Positions 23,601 to 33,900 of a stretch of DNA of 64,000 nt are shown in pieces. The position numbers and the translations under genes were made by a program. A model generated the notes under the pieces. That model did no database searches, was not told the DNA's origin, and saw only the letters and a program-made list of their open reading frames with translations. The stretch is taken from the NCBI GenBank assembly GCA_948146395.1, contig OX411557.1:36310077-36374076 (forward strand). Direction: 5' to 3'. The stretch is from Fragum whitleyi (taxonomy: Eukaryota > Mollusca > Bivalvia > Cardiida > Cardiidae). Each line of letters opens with the position of its first letter. Position 1 is the stretch's first letter.

Positions 23601-26600
23601 ACAATTCACATTTTTCCGGGTGTTAACATTTGCAGAGCCCCTCAAACTGCTTTAACGCTCGAGTGCGAAGATGTTATCGCCCTCTAAAACGTGAATTAAT
23701 CCTATACCAACCCTTAAAGGATCAAACATGTAATTTCTCGGACATCCATTACTAGGTCCTTCTAAAGTCTCTGTTTCCATTACATCAGACAGAGTAAACT
23801 TCAGCAGCGTTGTCATGGCGCCTGTGGCTTCATTTGTAGGCACGTAAGGACATTGTGTAAGTTCGCTAGCGTACAAATCTTCGCCGTTGCATCTTGCACA
23901 AAATATGTTCTTATATCTGAAAAAATGTCTTACAGCTAATCACATTGTCAGCTAATCACATTGTGAAATTGACATTAATAACATAACAAAGCCGGTCATA
24001 ATCACTCGCAAATGGCTTCAATCATTTATTCAATACATTCACCCCAATCACTCAAAAACGCTCCGAATTTGATAAAAACGCTTAGAAATCGCTAAAAAAT
24101 AGTCTTTATTTTTCAATCAAGTGGGTCATACGATTGCATTGTTTTATTGGCTGGTGTGGATTTTTCAGCGTCCAAATGAACGAAGTTATCGATTTTGCTT
24201 ACAATAAATAACTTCGTGAAACTGACAATGAGTTTGAAGTGAAATTAAATGATCAGTGGAATGAGTTTTTGGGCGAAACTAAAGGGAAGTATTCCAATGT
24301 CACTAATGTTGTTCAAGATGAACAAAATTAGCGATATTTATTAACTCCCTTTAATGAAATATGCATGCAACTTCTGTAAATAGCTTCTTATTTCTTCAAG
24401 AACCTATCGGTCGAGCAAAATTACAATCATTTAAGTCAAATTGCGTTTTTTATCTTTATTTATTTTGAATAAAGATATCGAAATTATCTATTCTTTTGAT
24501 GTTTAAGAGCGTTTTTGAATGGTTTGAGTGAGTGTTAAGAATGAATAAATGGATTGGTGAGCGAGTGATTTAGAATGGTTTTGATTCAGATGAATGACAA
24601 TTTCTCAATGTAACTTATTGTACCTACCTCGAAAATCATTCAAAACTCGATCGTCACACACATTCATTTCATCATGTCAGCCCGATTAGCTCAGTCGGAA
24701 GAGCACTGGACTTCATAATTATTGAAGTTCGATCGCGCGGGTTCGATTCCCGGACATGAACACTAACAAACGAATTATGTGTCGGATGAGACGTTATAGC
24801 GGTGTCCCGTGAGACGGTCCTTAATACCGAGCACGTTAAAGAACTATGGCGGATCCGTCATGTTTCCATGCACTATTCCCCGTAACAACTAACCGTCTTC
24901 TGGGGGGGGGGGGAGCGTCTTCTGGTGGGGTGGGGGGGGGGCGTCGTTCACATGGGTATATGCTACAATAGCGTCGATAAATAAAAGGCAATAAACAAAC
25001 AAACAAAAATGGTTTTATTTCGAAATCAATTCAATATCACCCCCCTTGTCTATTTTACGATATTCTCAACTGTAAAAAGTGTTTGGTTAAGGAAGATCGC
25101 TACAGTTTACAGCTGAAAACACCGTGAAACTGGCACTCATTCCGATCAAATCATTTTTAACCATTCACTCAGCGCTCCATTCATTCATTCATTCATTCAT
25201 TCATTCATTCATTCATTCATTCGTTCATTCATTCTAAACACTCTCTAAATCAATTCATAAATGCTCCAAAATCATTAAAAGAAAAGATAAAACACTTATT
25301 TCAAAACAGACATATCTACAAGAGAGGGCCATTAAGCTGAAAAAATTGAATTGTCAACGTCTGATTGGTCTTTAAGTAATAGTAAGCTATTTATAGTAAC
25401 TTGTCCACGTGTTTTATTAAAAGGAGGTAAGGAATTTCGCTAATTTTGTTCATCCGGAACAAAATTAGCGATATTATATTACCTCCCTTCAATTTCACTC
25501 AAAACTCGCTCCATAAACACATTCAATTTCATTTCAAAATTATCCCAAAATGATTTACCCTGTCAATTTCACGATGTTGTCAACGGTATTTCAGCGATTT
25601 CACCAACGAATTATAACTTCTTTTTAGCAAGCTCAATAAAAATTTAAAATAAGGGTCTTTTAAAATTTAACTTCTGTTTGCAATCGCTTTAATTAAAAAT
25701 CTACATGTAGTAATGTTTTTTGGTTTAAACCTATTAATTTTACATGTATTGGAAACAAGTTCTTACAACTTAGATTAATCCCTCTCGATTCTGCTTCATG
25801 GAAAATTCACCAGTACTCGTGTGGGCCAATGAAAGAACCAAGATCGATAGCCACTCCCGGGAATCGAACTCAGGACCTTTCGACCAAGGGCCGACGCTCT
25901 AACGATTCGTAACTTTTGCAATTGTGTGAGAACTTTCTTTTTCAAATTCCAATTTGATTCATGAAACACCATTTCTTAACCTTCTTATGGAACATATACA
26001 TTTATTTTAAAGAACAGTACTCACAATATTGTGAAATTATTTCTTTTCTCTTCATTTTTCAGGTTATCAGTAGAAATAGATAAATATGCCCATGGAAATT
26101 CAATTCCACATATATTTGACAATCCTTTAGAAATTTATTTATTATTCAATGAAGCATGTATTGACCTGATATCATCTGTCTGATAAGATAAAATGATATC
26201 AGACAGTCTTTTTTGGAAGCACTTTGCATACACCTTCACCTGAAATTTGAATTTCTTTGATTTTTAACGGTTTGTCATAGTCAAACGCTAAAAAGTGATT
26301 GCATGATAAATAAATTAATATTTATTTATTCTTATCTTATAACTTTACAAATATCCGATATATATATGATAACATCCCGTATGATATTTTTTATGATATC
26401 ACATAGTTATTTTTAGAACAATAATATCATGCAGTTATTTTTAGAAACTTGCATTTCAGTTAGAAACATCGATGAAAACAAGACAAAAAGAGGATATAAG
26501 ATAAATATTTTACATACTAAGTGTATTGTTTGAAAAATATCTAACTCGGTTGTGAGAATTGATAATTGTCTCGGCAGAGCCTCGTCAATGATCAATTCTC

Positions 26601-29600
26601 CCAACCTCGTTAGATATTTTTTTTCATACAACACACTAAATACGTATTATATATGTATATCAAGGATGTAGTTTTATCGTGACCATCACGAAAATAGAGT
26701 TCAATTGAATGTTTATATTTTTTGATAACATAAGAGCATCGTCCCTTCCGTCTAATCCGTTCCTTTACATCTTAGACTGTTGTGAAATTATTGTAAATGG
26801 TTTTGGAATGAAATTGAGCAAGTCTTGACTATACTATACTATATTATACCACGAGTTGATAATCGTAAACCTATGTTGGATTTGCATCTGGACGTTAGGA
26901 AAGGATGTATTAGTAGTTCTTGTGCTAAAAAACAGAAATAAGTTGTAAAGTACTTCAGCCTCCGCGATATGACTGAGAGACTGTTAAAAGCGGTGTTAAG
27001 CTCGAATCAAACATCTTACTTTTTCTTGAAATCCCCAAAAGAAACAAATAGCATGTCGATATGTTGACAATAATAAGCGTCCTGCGCATCGTATTCCAGC
27101 CAATCACCAGTGACGTTGCATTCTGTGATGACGTCGTCAAAACATGGCGGAATATCATCGACATCGCTTGGAGGGACGAAGAAAACTTTGCAGTCGAAGT
27201 CTTCTATAATCTGATCTAAGTTGGTAGAAATCTCTTTCAGATTGAGTCTGCTTGCACATCTGTTATAAGAATATAAAAAAGAAATAATTCTATTCTAAAA
27301 AGCACATACGAGGGTTGTCCCAGAAATTCGTGAACTTTTGCGATATCTTTTATGTAAAACGTCTGATGAAACTGAAAATTACAAGTTATTTGAATTAGTT
27401 ATTTTTCTTAATTCTTGTGTAATTTTAGAGGGCTATGTACAATACTCGCGAAGATATTATTTAAAGCGTAACACTGGTAAGTGTGTGTTGGCGCACGCTA
27501 TCGACGTCGTTTTATAATACATGAAACGTCGTTTCAAAATTGAATCGGTTCTTATCAATGTAGCGTCCCTACCGGCTCTATGGACTTGTTACGAAGAAAG
27601 AACCTTTGTCATAACGCATCTCAAATCATTGTTCATATAGATCTTTGTTATGCATTCAATAAAACATTTGATTTAAAAACCCTTTTCCCAAACTTTTGCG
27701 TTAGTATGCAATATCGTAGTTTTCTTTTAATCAGAGAAGGGATGGGCCAAGTAAATGTTAAATTTTTTTATATTCTATCTTTATATTTTTAGACATTTCG
27801 TAAAAGGAATTGTATTTTACTCACAGGAAATAATAATTTGGGTTTATTATGAATACTTGAGTAACACTACTACTGCGCGAATTCATCGAGATAGACCCTT
27901 CATAGAAATCTGAGATTTCGTAGGAACCACTTCAAAATCTCTCATGATGCCGAAAGTGATTGCTTATGTCTTTAAAGCCTTGATACCTATTATGTACTGA
28001 TGCGACTTATGATCAAGCCATATAAAACTAAACACTGCTGATTTACTTATTCTTAGTTTCTGTTTATCCATCAGGCGTTCTGATTGACGTCGGTCGAAAC
28101 ATCTTTTATTCCCTTTTCGACGCTGCTCGCATTGGTTCTCGACATTTTTTCCTAATATCCGTTATAATTGAGTGTGTGCAATACCCAGTTATGGTCTTTC
28201 CTCATTTTAAATTCTCTTATGGATTGTATAGCTATTATCATAGGCGACCCTGGCCATATTATGAATGATTTTGTGCGCCGAGCGTCCCAATAACGTCGCC
28301 ATTTTCACGCCGTTTGACGTGAACTCAGACATAACAAAACTTCATAACTACGCACTACGTGATGTCATTTGTATGAAAATAGACAAATGTGAACTCCGAA
28401 GCTGACTACCTTCAACTTTGTTTTATATCAAACTCATTGTGAATATCGAGATAAATGACTACCAAATATCTACCATATAAGATTCGTAAGTAATAAATTT
28501 GGAGTGCACCGACTACCCCTACCGAGCGTGTCTTTTATTGCTGTATTTCTGAGCAAGAACATATTAAAACCGTAAAACCTTGATGAATCTGTTGCAAATT
28601 AACGTGTGTTGTCAATTCAAGAGTTTTATTTAAATCGGACGCTGGAGTTTTGAATAATCGAAAAAGTTCACGAATTTCTGGGACAACCCTCGTATACTCG
28701 TTAAATTCAGCGAAAGATGGATTTACGTGAGAAACAAAAGGTAGGGCCTATATGACGAAGCGCACGCTATTGGGTTCGTTTATGTAACGTCAAAACTAAC
28801 TACGAAAACTTTCGACGGCGTGTGCCGTTGCATTAGTGTACATTATTACAGATTTTTACGGTGGTGAAATTTTGCAAATTGTGTCAGTGTCAGTTCCATT
28901 TGTACATATGTATTAGCCTGTTTTATTGTTATTCTTATGTTCAATAGAAGGAATGTACTTAATCGACAAACAATTTTGGTATCTTGTATATAAAATGCTT
29001 ATAATAAGATGACTCATTGATTTCCCCTTAAACCTCGTAGCTACAGCTCTACACAATACTCAATTTACGATGTATGAAAAAAGAAACAAACGAAATTATC
29101 CTTTAATTACAATATTTCATCATATCCTATCACAATTTCCTATAGACGCGGGTTATGCGCTACTTCAAGTCACATTTAACGTCATAAATCAGTAGCGTGA
29201 CATCCGACCTCCATACGTGAAAATAATTGGCAAGCGCGAAGAATTGTAAGAAAAGAGATCAAATTTCATCTACAAAATCTATGAAAAACAATATTTTATA
29301 TTTGCAATAATTTCGAAATCGAGTACCCCTTTTTGTTAAAGTCAGTGAAAAAGAAACACTCGGACATGCCAAAAACTGATATCACGCTTTGCACATTGGT
29401 TTTTAACGTTTGCTGGCGATAATACCAAAATTGCATAGGTGAATTAGCTCATAGATTTAATTTCTTGCAACGCAAAGAAGCGTTTACACGTTAAATCTTT
29501 ACGAGTTTTTATGAGACATTGTTGGACGGACGCATGCATGATACACTCAAGTCAATCAGAACTTATTGATAAAAAGTACTAGATATCACACTTTATTCAT

Positions 29601-30660
29601 ACAGTTAAAAATATCGTGAAATTGACACTCATTCCGATAAAAAATATTCTAAATCGTTCACTCAGCGCTCCATTCATTCATTCCAAGCACTCACTCAAAT
29701 CGATCATAAACGCTCCAAAATCATTTGAAAAAAATTAAAAATCGTTCAAGACTTTCAACAATAAATTCAAATCGATCTATTCATTCTGCGATTTTATTAT
29801 CTGGTGTGGATTCAAGTGTCTGATTGGTCCAAGAAGACGTACAAACAGAAAAAAACGTTTAATTTTATAAAAGGGAGATCATTAATATCGCTAGTTTTGT
29901 CATCTTGAACAAAATTAACGATATTGGATTACCTCCCTTTAATTTCACTAAAAACTCGCCCACCACACTCATTCAATTTCATTCCGAAATCATTCCAACA
30001 GCATTCACCTTGTCAATTTCACGATGTCCTTAACTGTAGTATATATCAATAGTTTTAATGAAAAAAAAAATAACAACTACTTGGAGTTACAACAAATTCT
30101 TACGTTAACTTCGGCTGCCAAGCCAGTAAGTTTGAAGTAGTATCCATGTTACACCTAGCACAGTGTATATTACCATAAATTGTCCAGCTCTCTGGATCGT
30201 ATACAGGGGTATTGTCCATGATCGAAGACCCATAAGTTGTATAATTCTCACATAATAATTTTGTAGACTCATCGGTTGGTCTTAAACATTTTTGAACGAT
30301 ATTGTATTCTGAGTGAAAATACACGCTACGAAATGTTCCTTTGTATCGCGTATTTCTACATACTGTACCAGGCGAGCCGGAACTGTACGACGTGTTGTTT
30401 GTACTGAAGTATGGGCTACCGGGACAGCATGAATGGCTTGCTGTACAGCTCGCATCACAGGAACATGTCAAACAACATATCGGGGTGGTCGGTGGTATAT
30501 CATATGTCTCATCAGAGCACCTCGTATATCTAGGACAAAGTTCTTTCAGGTAATTCTCTATATTTTGCAAAGTAAAGAGGGGCGTAAATTCTATCACTGC
30601 GCCACTTTTGAACGGTAGAGCTAACCGTAATAAAATCAGAAGAAGACGTCCAACATACAT
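19796..30660 (-). CDS. Gene A: four-exon secreted/membrane-anchored receptor-like ectodomain protein
   Basis: Coding exons 30660-30104, 27259-27020, 23916-23712 and 20698-19796 (minus) join in frame to 634 codons plus a stop. Residues 1-20 are a signal peptide (YVGRLLLILLRLAL). Residues 42-79 hold a cysteine cluster (ICCLTCSCDASC...SCCPG) resembling a somatomedin-B fold. CARCN motifs stand at the end of exon 1 and in exon 3. Exon 4 is a large domain with N-glycosylation sites (NITL, NETINLT, NSSF) and a hydrophobic C-terminal segment. From memory this is the ectodomain architecture of expanded molluscan adhesion/secretin-type GPCR families, but no seven-helix region follows before the stop. 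A single-pass or GPI-anchored protein is possible. Gene B is its inverted paralogue. The ligand and role are unknown. Confidence 0.75.
20788..20895. repeat. Dispersed repeat, copy 1
   Basis: Shares TTATCGAGAAATAA, TAGATTAT, TGATAAAC and the pattern up to TTTTACCC with 37070-37180 in gene B intron 1, same strand. The two copies therefore sit in opposite orientation relative to their genes, which argues against inheritance with the gene duplication. Confidence 0.5.
21247..21680. mobile_element. Truncated copy of the AGCTCACC-end element (gene A intron 3)
   Basis: Left end AGCTCACCGGAGCACTAAGT and TGCTCAATGTGAGCTGTTGT, then TCCGTC-type runs and ATCTTTTCATCCTGAACCAC. The right end is missing. 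It belongs to the same family as 9262-10886. Confidence 0.55.
21737..21886. repeat. Long palindrome (about 48-bp arms)
   Basis: Left arm from ATTAGTAATACGGTTTCTTG to TGACGATTTATTCCCGGC, right arm its complement with few mismatches (GCCGGGAATAAATCGTCA to AAACCGTATTACGAAT). The centre is itself symmetrical: TGTCACCCGAGCC and GGCGAGGGTTGACGTCA. Lies in gene A intron 3. Confidence 0.8.
23712..23916 (-). CDS. Gene A exon 3 (CARCN motif)
   Basis: 205 nt after the acceptor TTTTTTCAG; reads KYKNIFCARCNGEDLYASEL and CPYVPTNEATGAMTTLLKFT. It ends CPRNYMFDPLR at an unusual donor GTTGGT. A second GT seven bases on would change the phase and not join exon 4, so the first is preferred. Confidence 0.75.
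24200..24632. mobile_element. HP-MITE copy 1 (gene A intron 2)
   Basis: Starts TACAATAAATAACTTCGTGA and ends CAATGTAACTTATTGTA. The family ends are CAGTTAAGAACATCGTGAAA with a TA on each side, followed by ATTGACA. The inner hairpin (TTGTTCAAGATGAACAAAATTA) and the GAATGAATGGAGCGCTGA-type subterminal part identify it. A left half in the opposite sense precedes it (23965-24190). Confidence 0.65.
24677..25010 (+). mobile_element. tRNA-derived SINE, family 1 (gene A intron 2)
   Basis: tRNA-like head with A box TTAGCTCAGTCGGAAGAGC and B box GGGTTCGATTCCCGG. The body TGTCGGATGAGACGTTATA, GGTGTCCCGTGAG and GAGCACGTTAAAGAAC is shared, from memory, with widespread invertebrate SINE cores. The tail is AATAAACAAACAAACAAAA. 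A G-rich insertion (24901-24942) interrupts the body. A functional tRNA is unlikely because the acceptor ends do not pair. Confidence 0.7.
24901..24942 (+). repeat. G-run tract with G-quadruplex potential
   Basis: Runs of 12, 4 and 10 G separated by short spacers with a duplicated GCGTCTTCTGG phrase. Lies inside the SINE body. Confidence 0.6.
25101..25588. mobile_element. HP-MITE copy 2 (gene A intron 2)
   Basis: Left end TACAGTTTACAGCTGAAAAC, right end TGTCAATTTCACGATGTTGT then CAACGGTA. Central hairpin AAAGGAGGTAA...TCGCTAATTTTGTT with its complement GAACAAAATTAGCGA...TTACCTCC at about 25421-25494. A CATT microsatellite (25173-25225) has grown from the subterminal CATTCATTC. Confidence 0.75.
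26320..26642. repeat. Dispersed repeat with terminal palindrome, uninterrupted copy
   Basis: In reverse complement this matches 52585-52842 plus 53819-53850. The end at 26519-26637 is a palindrome of about 50-bp arms: TATCTAACTCGGTTGTGAGA and ATTGATAATTG against CAATGATCAATTCTCCCAAC. Lies in gene A intron 2. Confidence 0.65.
26851..27008 (+). mobile_element. SINE family 2 fragment next to the exon 2 splice donor of gene A
   Basis: Contains GATAATCGTAAACCTATGTT, CCTCCGCGATATGACTGAGA and the tail GTTAAAAGCGGTGTTAAGCTC of the family found at 33620 and 46946; the tRNA head is missing. It ends about 11 bp from the GT of the exon 2 donor and is antisense to the gene. Confidence 0.6.
27020..27259 (-). 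CDS. Gene A exon 2
   Basis: 240 nt, preceded by TTATAACAG and followed by GTAAGATG. Reads CKQTQSERDFYQLRSD in the wrong frame, but in phase with exon 1 gives CASRLNLKEISTNLDQIIED and continues with CKVFFVPPSDVDDIPPC and QHIDMLFVSFGDFKK. The equivalent exon of gene B has the same length and phase. Confidence 0.8.
27309..28692. mobile_element. Non-coding mariner-type element (gene A intron 1)
   Basis: CGAGGGTTGTCCCAGAAATT and CGTGAACTTTT at 27309 are repeated inverted at 28660-28692, giving TIRs of about 31 bp nearly without mismatch, flanked by TA on both sides. Length 1384 bp, close to a full mariner, but only short frames remain (longest 70 codons), so it is either decayed beyond recognition or a non-autonomous derivative. 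The TA target and TIR style fit mariner; the transposase was not seen. Confidence 0.75.
29600..30038. mobile_element. HP-MITE copy 3, best-preserved ends (gene A intron 1)
   Basis: 439 bp. The left end TACAGTTAAAAATATCGTGA then AATTGACA mirrors the right end TGTCAATTTCACGATGTCCT then TAACTGTA, with TA as probable target. The inner hairpin AAAGGGAGATC...ATATCGCTAGTTTTGT pairs with ACAAAATTAACGATAT...CTCCCTTT. No coding capacity. It lies 65 bp into intron 1, at the position where gene B has a remnant of the same element. Confidence 0.8.
30104..30660 (-). CDS. Gene A exon 1 (signal peptide, somatomedin-B-like cluster)
   Basis: ATG at 30660; 557 nt ending in phase 2 at a GTAAGA donor (30103 down). 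It codes for the signal peptide, the nine-cysteine region and a tail ending NIHCARCNMDTTSN. The start matches the homologous ATG of gene B in position relative to the shared AVIEF motif. A second, shifted reading on the plus strand at 30341-30618 is a shadow. Confidence 0.8.
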
Positions 30661-32594
30661 TTTAATCTCAAAATATATTAATAATACTTTTACTTTCTCA
30701 CAGAAACAGTTAAACTAATGCTCACATCATCTACAATCGAAATAAATAAAGTAGGTCGAAAGAAATCGAATCGCATAGCTATCCTCAAAGTTGTTTGCCA
30801 TTGAAAATTGTTTTATTACTAGAGAGAACGATACCTCTGAACATAACGTTGCCGAACACACAAAAAGGGAACATCTTGAAATTCTATTGAAACAAAAAGG
30901 ATAAAATACAAATGTAGGAAGTATTCCAGAATTAGAATGTACATGTTCACGTAAAAACGGAATAAGGCTGAATACCATACTTTGTAATATGAAATCTCGC
31001 ACGTGAGCGCATTTAACCTGATAAACGAACACACGGAATGAAATATGTATTGCGCTATGCAAAAGAGCTCAGAGTATATGTAAACATGTTTTGATAATGT
31101 GGAAATGACGTTATGATGCATTTGACAACGTCTTCTTATAAATGTTGTTTTAATACTGAATGTATCAATCCCGTCCATTAAAACTGATAAAAAGAGACAA
31201 ATGTTCGTTTTTATCCGTTTATAGATGACCTGCAAGAACAATTTTGTGTTTAATCAACTCCATTTTCCGTATTATATGTCTAAAGGAAAGTAGAAAAATG
31301 GAGAGAAAAACGAGTGCTTAGTCATATAGGCATTTTGCGCTGACTTTTAGGATCGAAAATGTTTGACCACTTTCCAGAAGGTACTTTTACATGAAGGATC
31401 ACACATGTATTAGGTTAACTTTTTTTTATCCCTGTCTTTACCTCCATGATTTCATTCGGAACATCGCTTGGACTTTTCCGTACCCTGAAAAATACCTCGG
31501 GCGTAAGTCTAGTTATTTTGGGTCACTTTTAAGGTAACTCGGCATTTTGGGTCCTTTCGTATTGCTTGAAGTAGAACAAAATTCTTTATTGCTTTGCAAT
31601 CGCCTATTGAGACATTTTGGACTTAATATAATTTTATAACAAAATGCAGCAAAACAATACGTTTTGTTATCAAATAATGGTGTGTAAAGTTGATCTTGTA
31701 TTATCCAAAATTATCTTAATGCATATGACGCCATGTATACCCTCATGCGCCCCTATTATTCCCGAGGTCTATTCAGTGGAATCGCCAAAGGTTTCCGATT
31801 GCCGTGATTTAGAAAGAAAGGGTCCCTTTACCAGTTTAATAAAACTGTGCTAATATTAAAGTAATTAGTAATCTTATTGGATTGTATAAATCTTTCATCA
31901 ATTGAATTGAAGTCAAAGCCTGGTTTAATAATTAAACGAAAGAATATCCGTCTTTTACGCACAAACATGTCAATCTAGAGATAGTCATTCATAGATCATG
32001 GGCGCTTTTAACGACAATAAATACTGAAAAAAAAATAATTCAAATGCGATATTGGTAATTTTCTTTTTTTCATCGGAGATCATTTCATTTATTGATTGCC
32101 GCGTTAAATGATATCGCTTACTATAAATTTGTGATACATCACGCGAATAAGGGCCATTTTGAAATTCCACAAAAATACTTGGGATAGAGATTGCGTTCCT
32201 GCAATTACATCCGTGAAATTTAGATATAGCTCTATTGCTCTATTTCGCTCCCGTCCAAATGTCGTAATGTCATATTTCTACCTTATTTTGTTTTAAGATG
32301 AAAAATATATTTGTGAAATACATGTATTACCTTATTTATTATCTCCGTTTCATATTCATTAAAAGAGGTTACCATTATGTTCCCTTTTTGTATTTTGGGC
32401 CCCGTTTAATTCTCCAGAATCGTTTTCACTAGTTATAGATCTTTTTTCAATAGCTAACAAAACTGACAATAGCCACACACGTGAACATTTCATTTTCTTG
32501 CCTAGGTGTCTTAGCCATATGAGTTGTAAATAAGGTGTTTATCACTCGCTTTAAAAGAGTTTCTGGTAATGAGTAGAACGTGTTTCATTGTTTG
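30661..32594. promoter_or_regulatory. Shared upstream region of genes A and B
   Basis: 1.9 kb between two divergent start codons, so it must contain both 5' UTRs and both promoters unless further 5' exons exist. An imperfect TATA-like TTTAAAAG lies about 45 bp upstream of the gene B ATG. The part 31440-31810 is a dispersed repeat. I cannot place transcription starts. Confidence 0.45.
31440..31810. repeat. Dispersed repeat, copy 1 (between genes A and B)
   Basis: Shares, in order, GGACTTTTCCGTA, TACCTCGG.CGTAAGT, TTTTGGGTCA.TTT, CTTAAT.CTTT and TATTATTCCCGA.GTCTAT with 36170-36520 in gene B intron 1, same strand. Non-coding. Confidence 0.55.
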
Positions 32595-33154
32595 ATGAAA
32601 ATGCATCTTGCAGTACTGATTTTATTCGCTTTAATTTTGAAAAATGATGCAGTGATAGAATTTGAGCCCGTAGATGACATATATACTTTGCAAAATGTAG
32701 AGAATTACATGAAAACACTTTGTCCTAGATATACAGGCTGCTCTGATGATACCGTTGATATACCGTCGACCACTCCGATATGTTGTTTAAAATGCTCCTG
32801 TGATGCGAACTGTACAGCAAGCCATTCATGATGTCCAGGTAGCCCATACTTCAGTACAAACAACACGTCGTACAGTTCCGGCTCGCCTGGCACAGTTTGT
32901 AGAAATACGCGATATAAGGGGAAGATAAGAAGTGTCTACTTTCATCCAGAATATGATATCGTTCAAGCATGTTTAAGGATAACAGACGAGTCTACAAAAT
33001 TATTATGCGAGAATTACACAACTTATGGATCTTCGATCGTTGACAATACCCCTGTGTACGATCCAGAGAGCCATTCTGTTTATGGTAATATACACTGTGC
33101 CAAATGTAACATGGATACTACTTCAAATCTACTGGCTTGGCAGCCAAAATTGAC
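32595..33154 (+). pseudogene. Gene B exon 1 with nonsense codon at 32829
   Basis: 560 nt, phase-2 end at donor GTAAGT. The codons on both sides of TGA 32829-32831 align with gene A throughout (PICCLKCSCDANCTASHS before; CPGSPYFSTNNTSYSSGSPG after). No frameshift. Ends NIHCAKCNMDTTSN. Confidence 0.8.
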
Positions 33155-33165
33155 GTAAGTATATA

Positions 33166-33240
33166 TCTAAAGACATCCTGAAATTGACACGGTAAAAACT
33201 TTTGGAAGAAATTGAATGAGTGTCATGCGCGAGAGTGGAA
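33166..33240. mobile_element. HP-MITE relic at the start of gene B intron 1
   Basis: AAGACATCCTGAAATTGACA and GAAATTGAATGAGTGTCATG correspond to the TIR side of the element in gene A intron 1, in the same orientation relative to transcription. The preceding TATATATCTA matches ATATATACTA of gene A. Confidence 0.6.
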
Positions 33241-33619
33241 GTTATTTAAAAGGGTGATAAAATTTCGAAATAACTGATGATATTTTACCTGGCAACATAA
33301 AAAACTATATGAATATTTGTATGTTTCATTGACCTGTCAAACACTCAAAGAACATGATATGTTTGTGAAATACTAATGCCCCCTACGCCGCCATACAGTA
33401 GTTTGAGACAATACGGCACTCTACATTAAACCTTAAATCAATTCTGTAATCGATGATAATACTTCGATAAGCAGTCTTAAATTCCACATACCGGTATTTA
33501 ACATTTAAAAATTAGCATTGACATTGACTGATGACCGTGATTGATGAATATGAACTTTGTTCCAACAGAAAAGTCTTGTACCCAGTAATCATCATGTTAT
33601 GAAGGCTCCATCCCTTCCC

Positions 33620-33888
33620 GGAGCCGCCGTCACAGTGAAGTTGGTAGCGCGTCGGACTATCAATCTGGGGGTCCCGGGTTCGATCCCCGACGGCGGCACT
33701 CATTCTTTCCGACTATTAGTCTCTCACCAATGGGTTGATAATCGTAGACCTATGTGAGATAGCTAGGAAAGGATATGATGGTTGTACTGGTGAGAGAAAT
33801 ACTAGGAATAAGTTGCTAGGTGCTCTAGCCGCCGTGATATAGCTGAAAAAATGTTGAAAGCGGCGTAAAATTCCATTCAGTTAATCAA
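33620..33888 (+). mobile_element. tRNA-derived SINE, family 2 (gene B intron 1)
   Basis: The tRNA-like head runs from GCCGCCGTCACAGTGAAGTT to GGTTCGATCCCCGACGGCGG. The acceptor-type stem GCCGCCG/CGGCGGC pairs and a B box is present. The body includes TCTCACCAATGGGTTGATAA and ends GAAAGCGGCGTAAAA. A 12-bp target duplication CCATCCCTTCCC flanks it (33608-33619 and 33889-33900). Confidence 0.85.
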
Positions 33889-33900
33889 CCATCCCTTCCC

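Noticed and set aside
24677..24760. tRNA gene with good A and B boxes
   Set aside because: The acceptor ends do not pair and it continues into a SINE body with an AAACAAAC tail.
26955..27164. 69-codon minus-strand open frame
   Set aside because: Alternative frame over exon 2 of gene A; the spliced frame with the paralogue match is the coding one.
30341..30618. Plus-strand frames over gene A exon 1
   Set aside because: Shadows of the minus-strand exon; the equivalent shadow also exists over gene B exon 1.
33620..33700. tRNA gene with perfect GCCGCCG acceptor stem
   Set aside because: It is continuous with a SINE body and tail and is flanked by a target duplication, so it is a SINE head rather than a functional tRNA gene.
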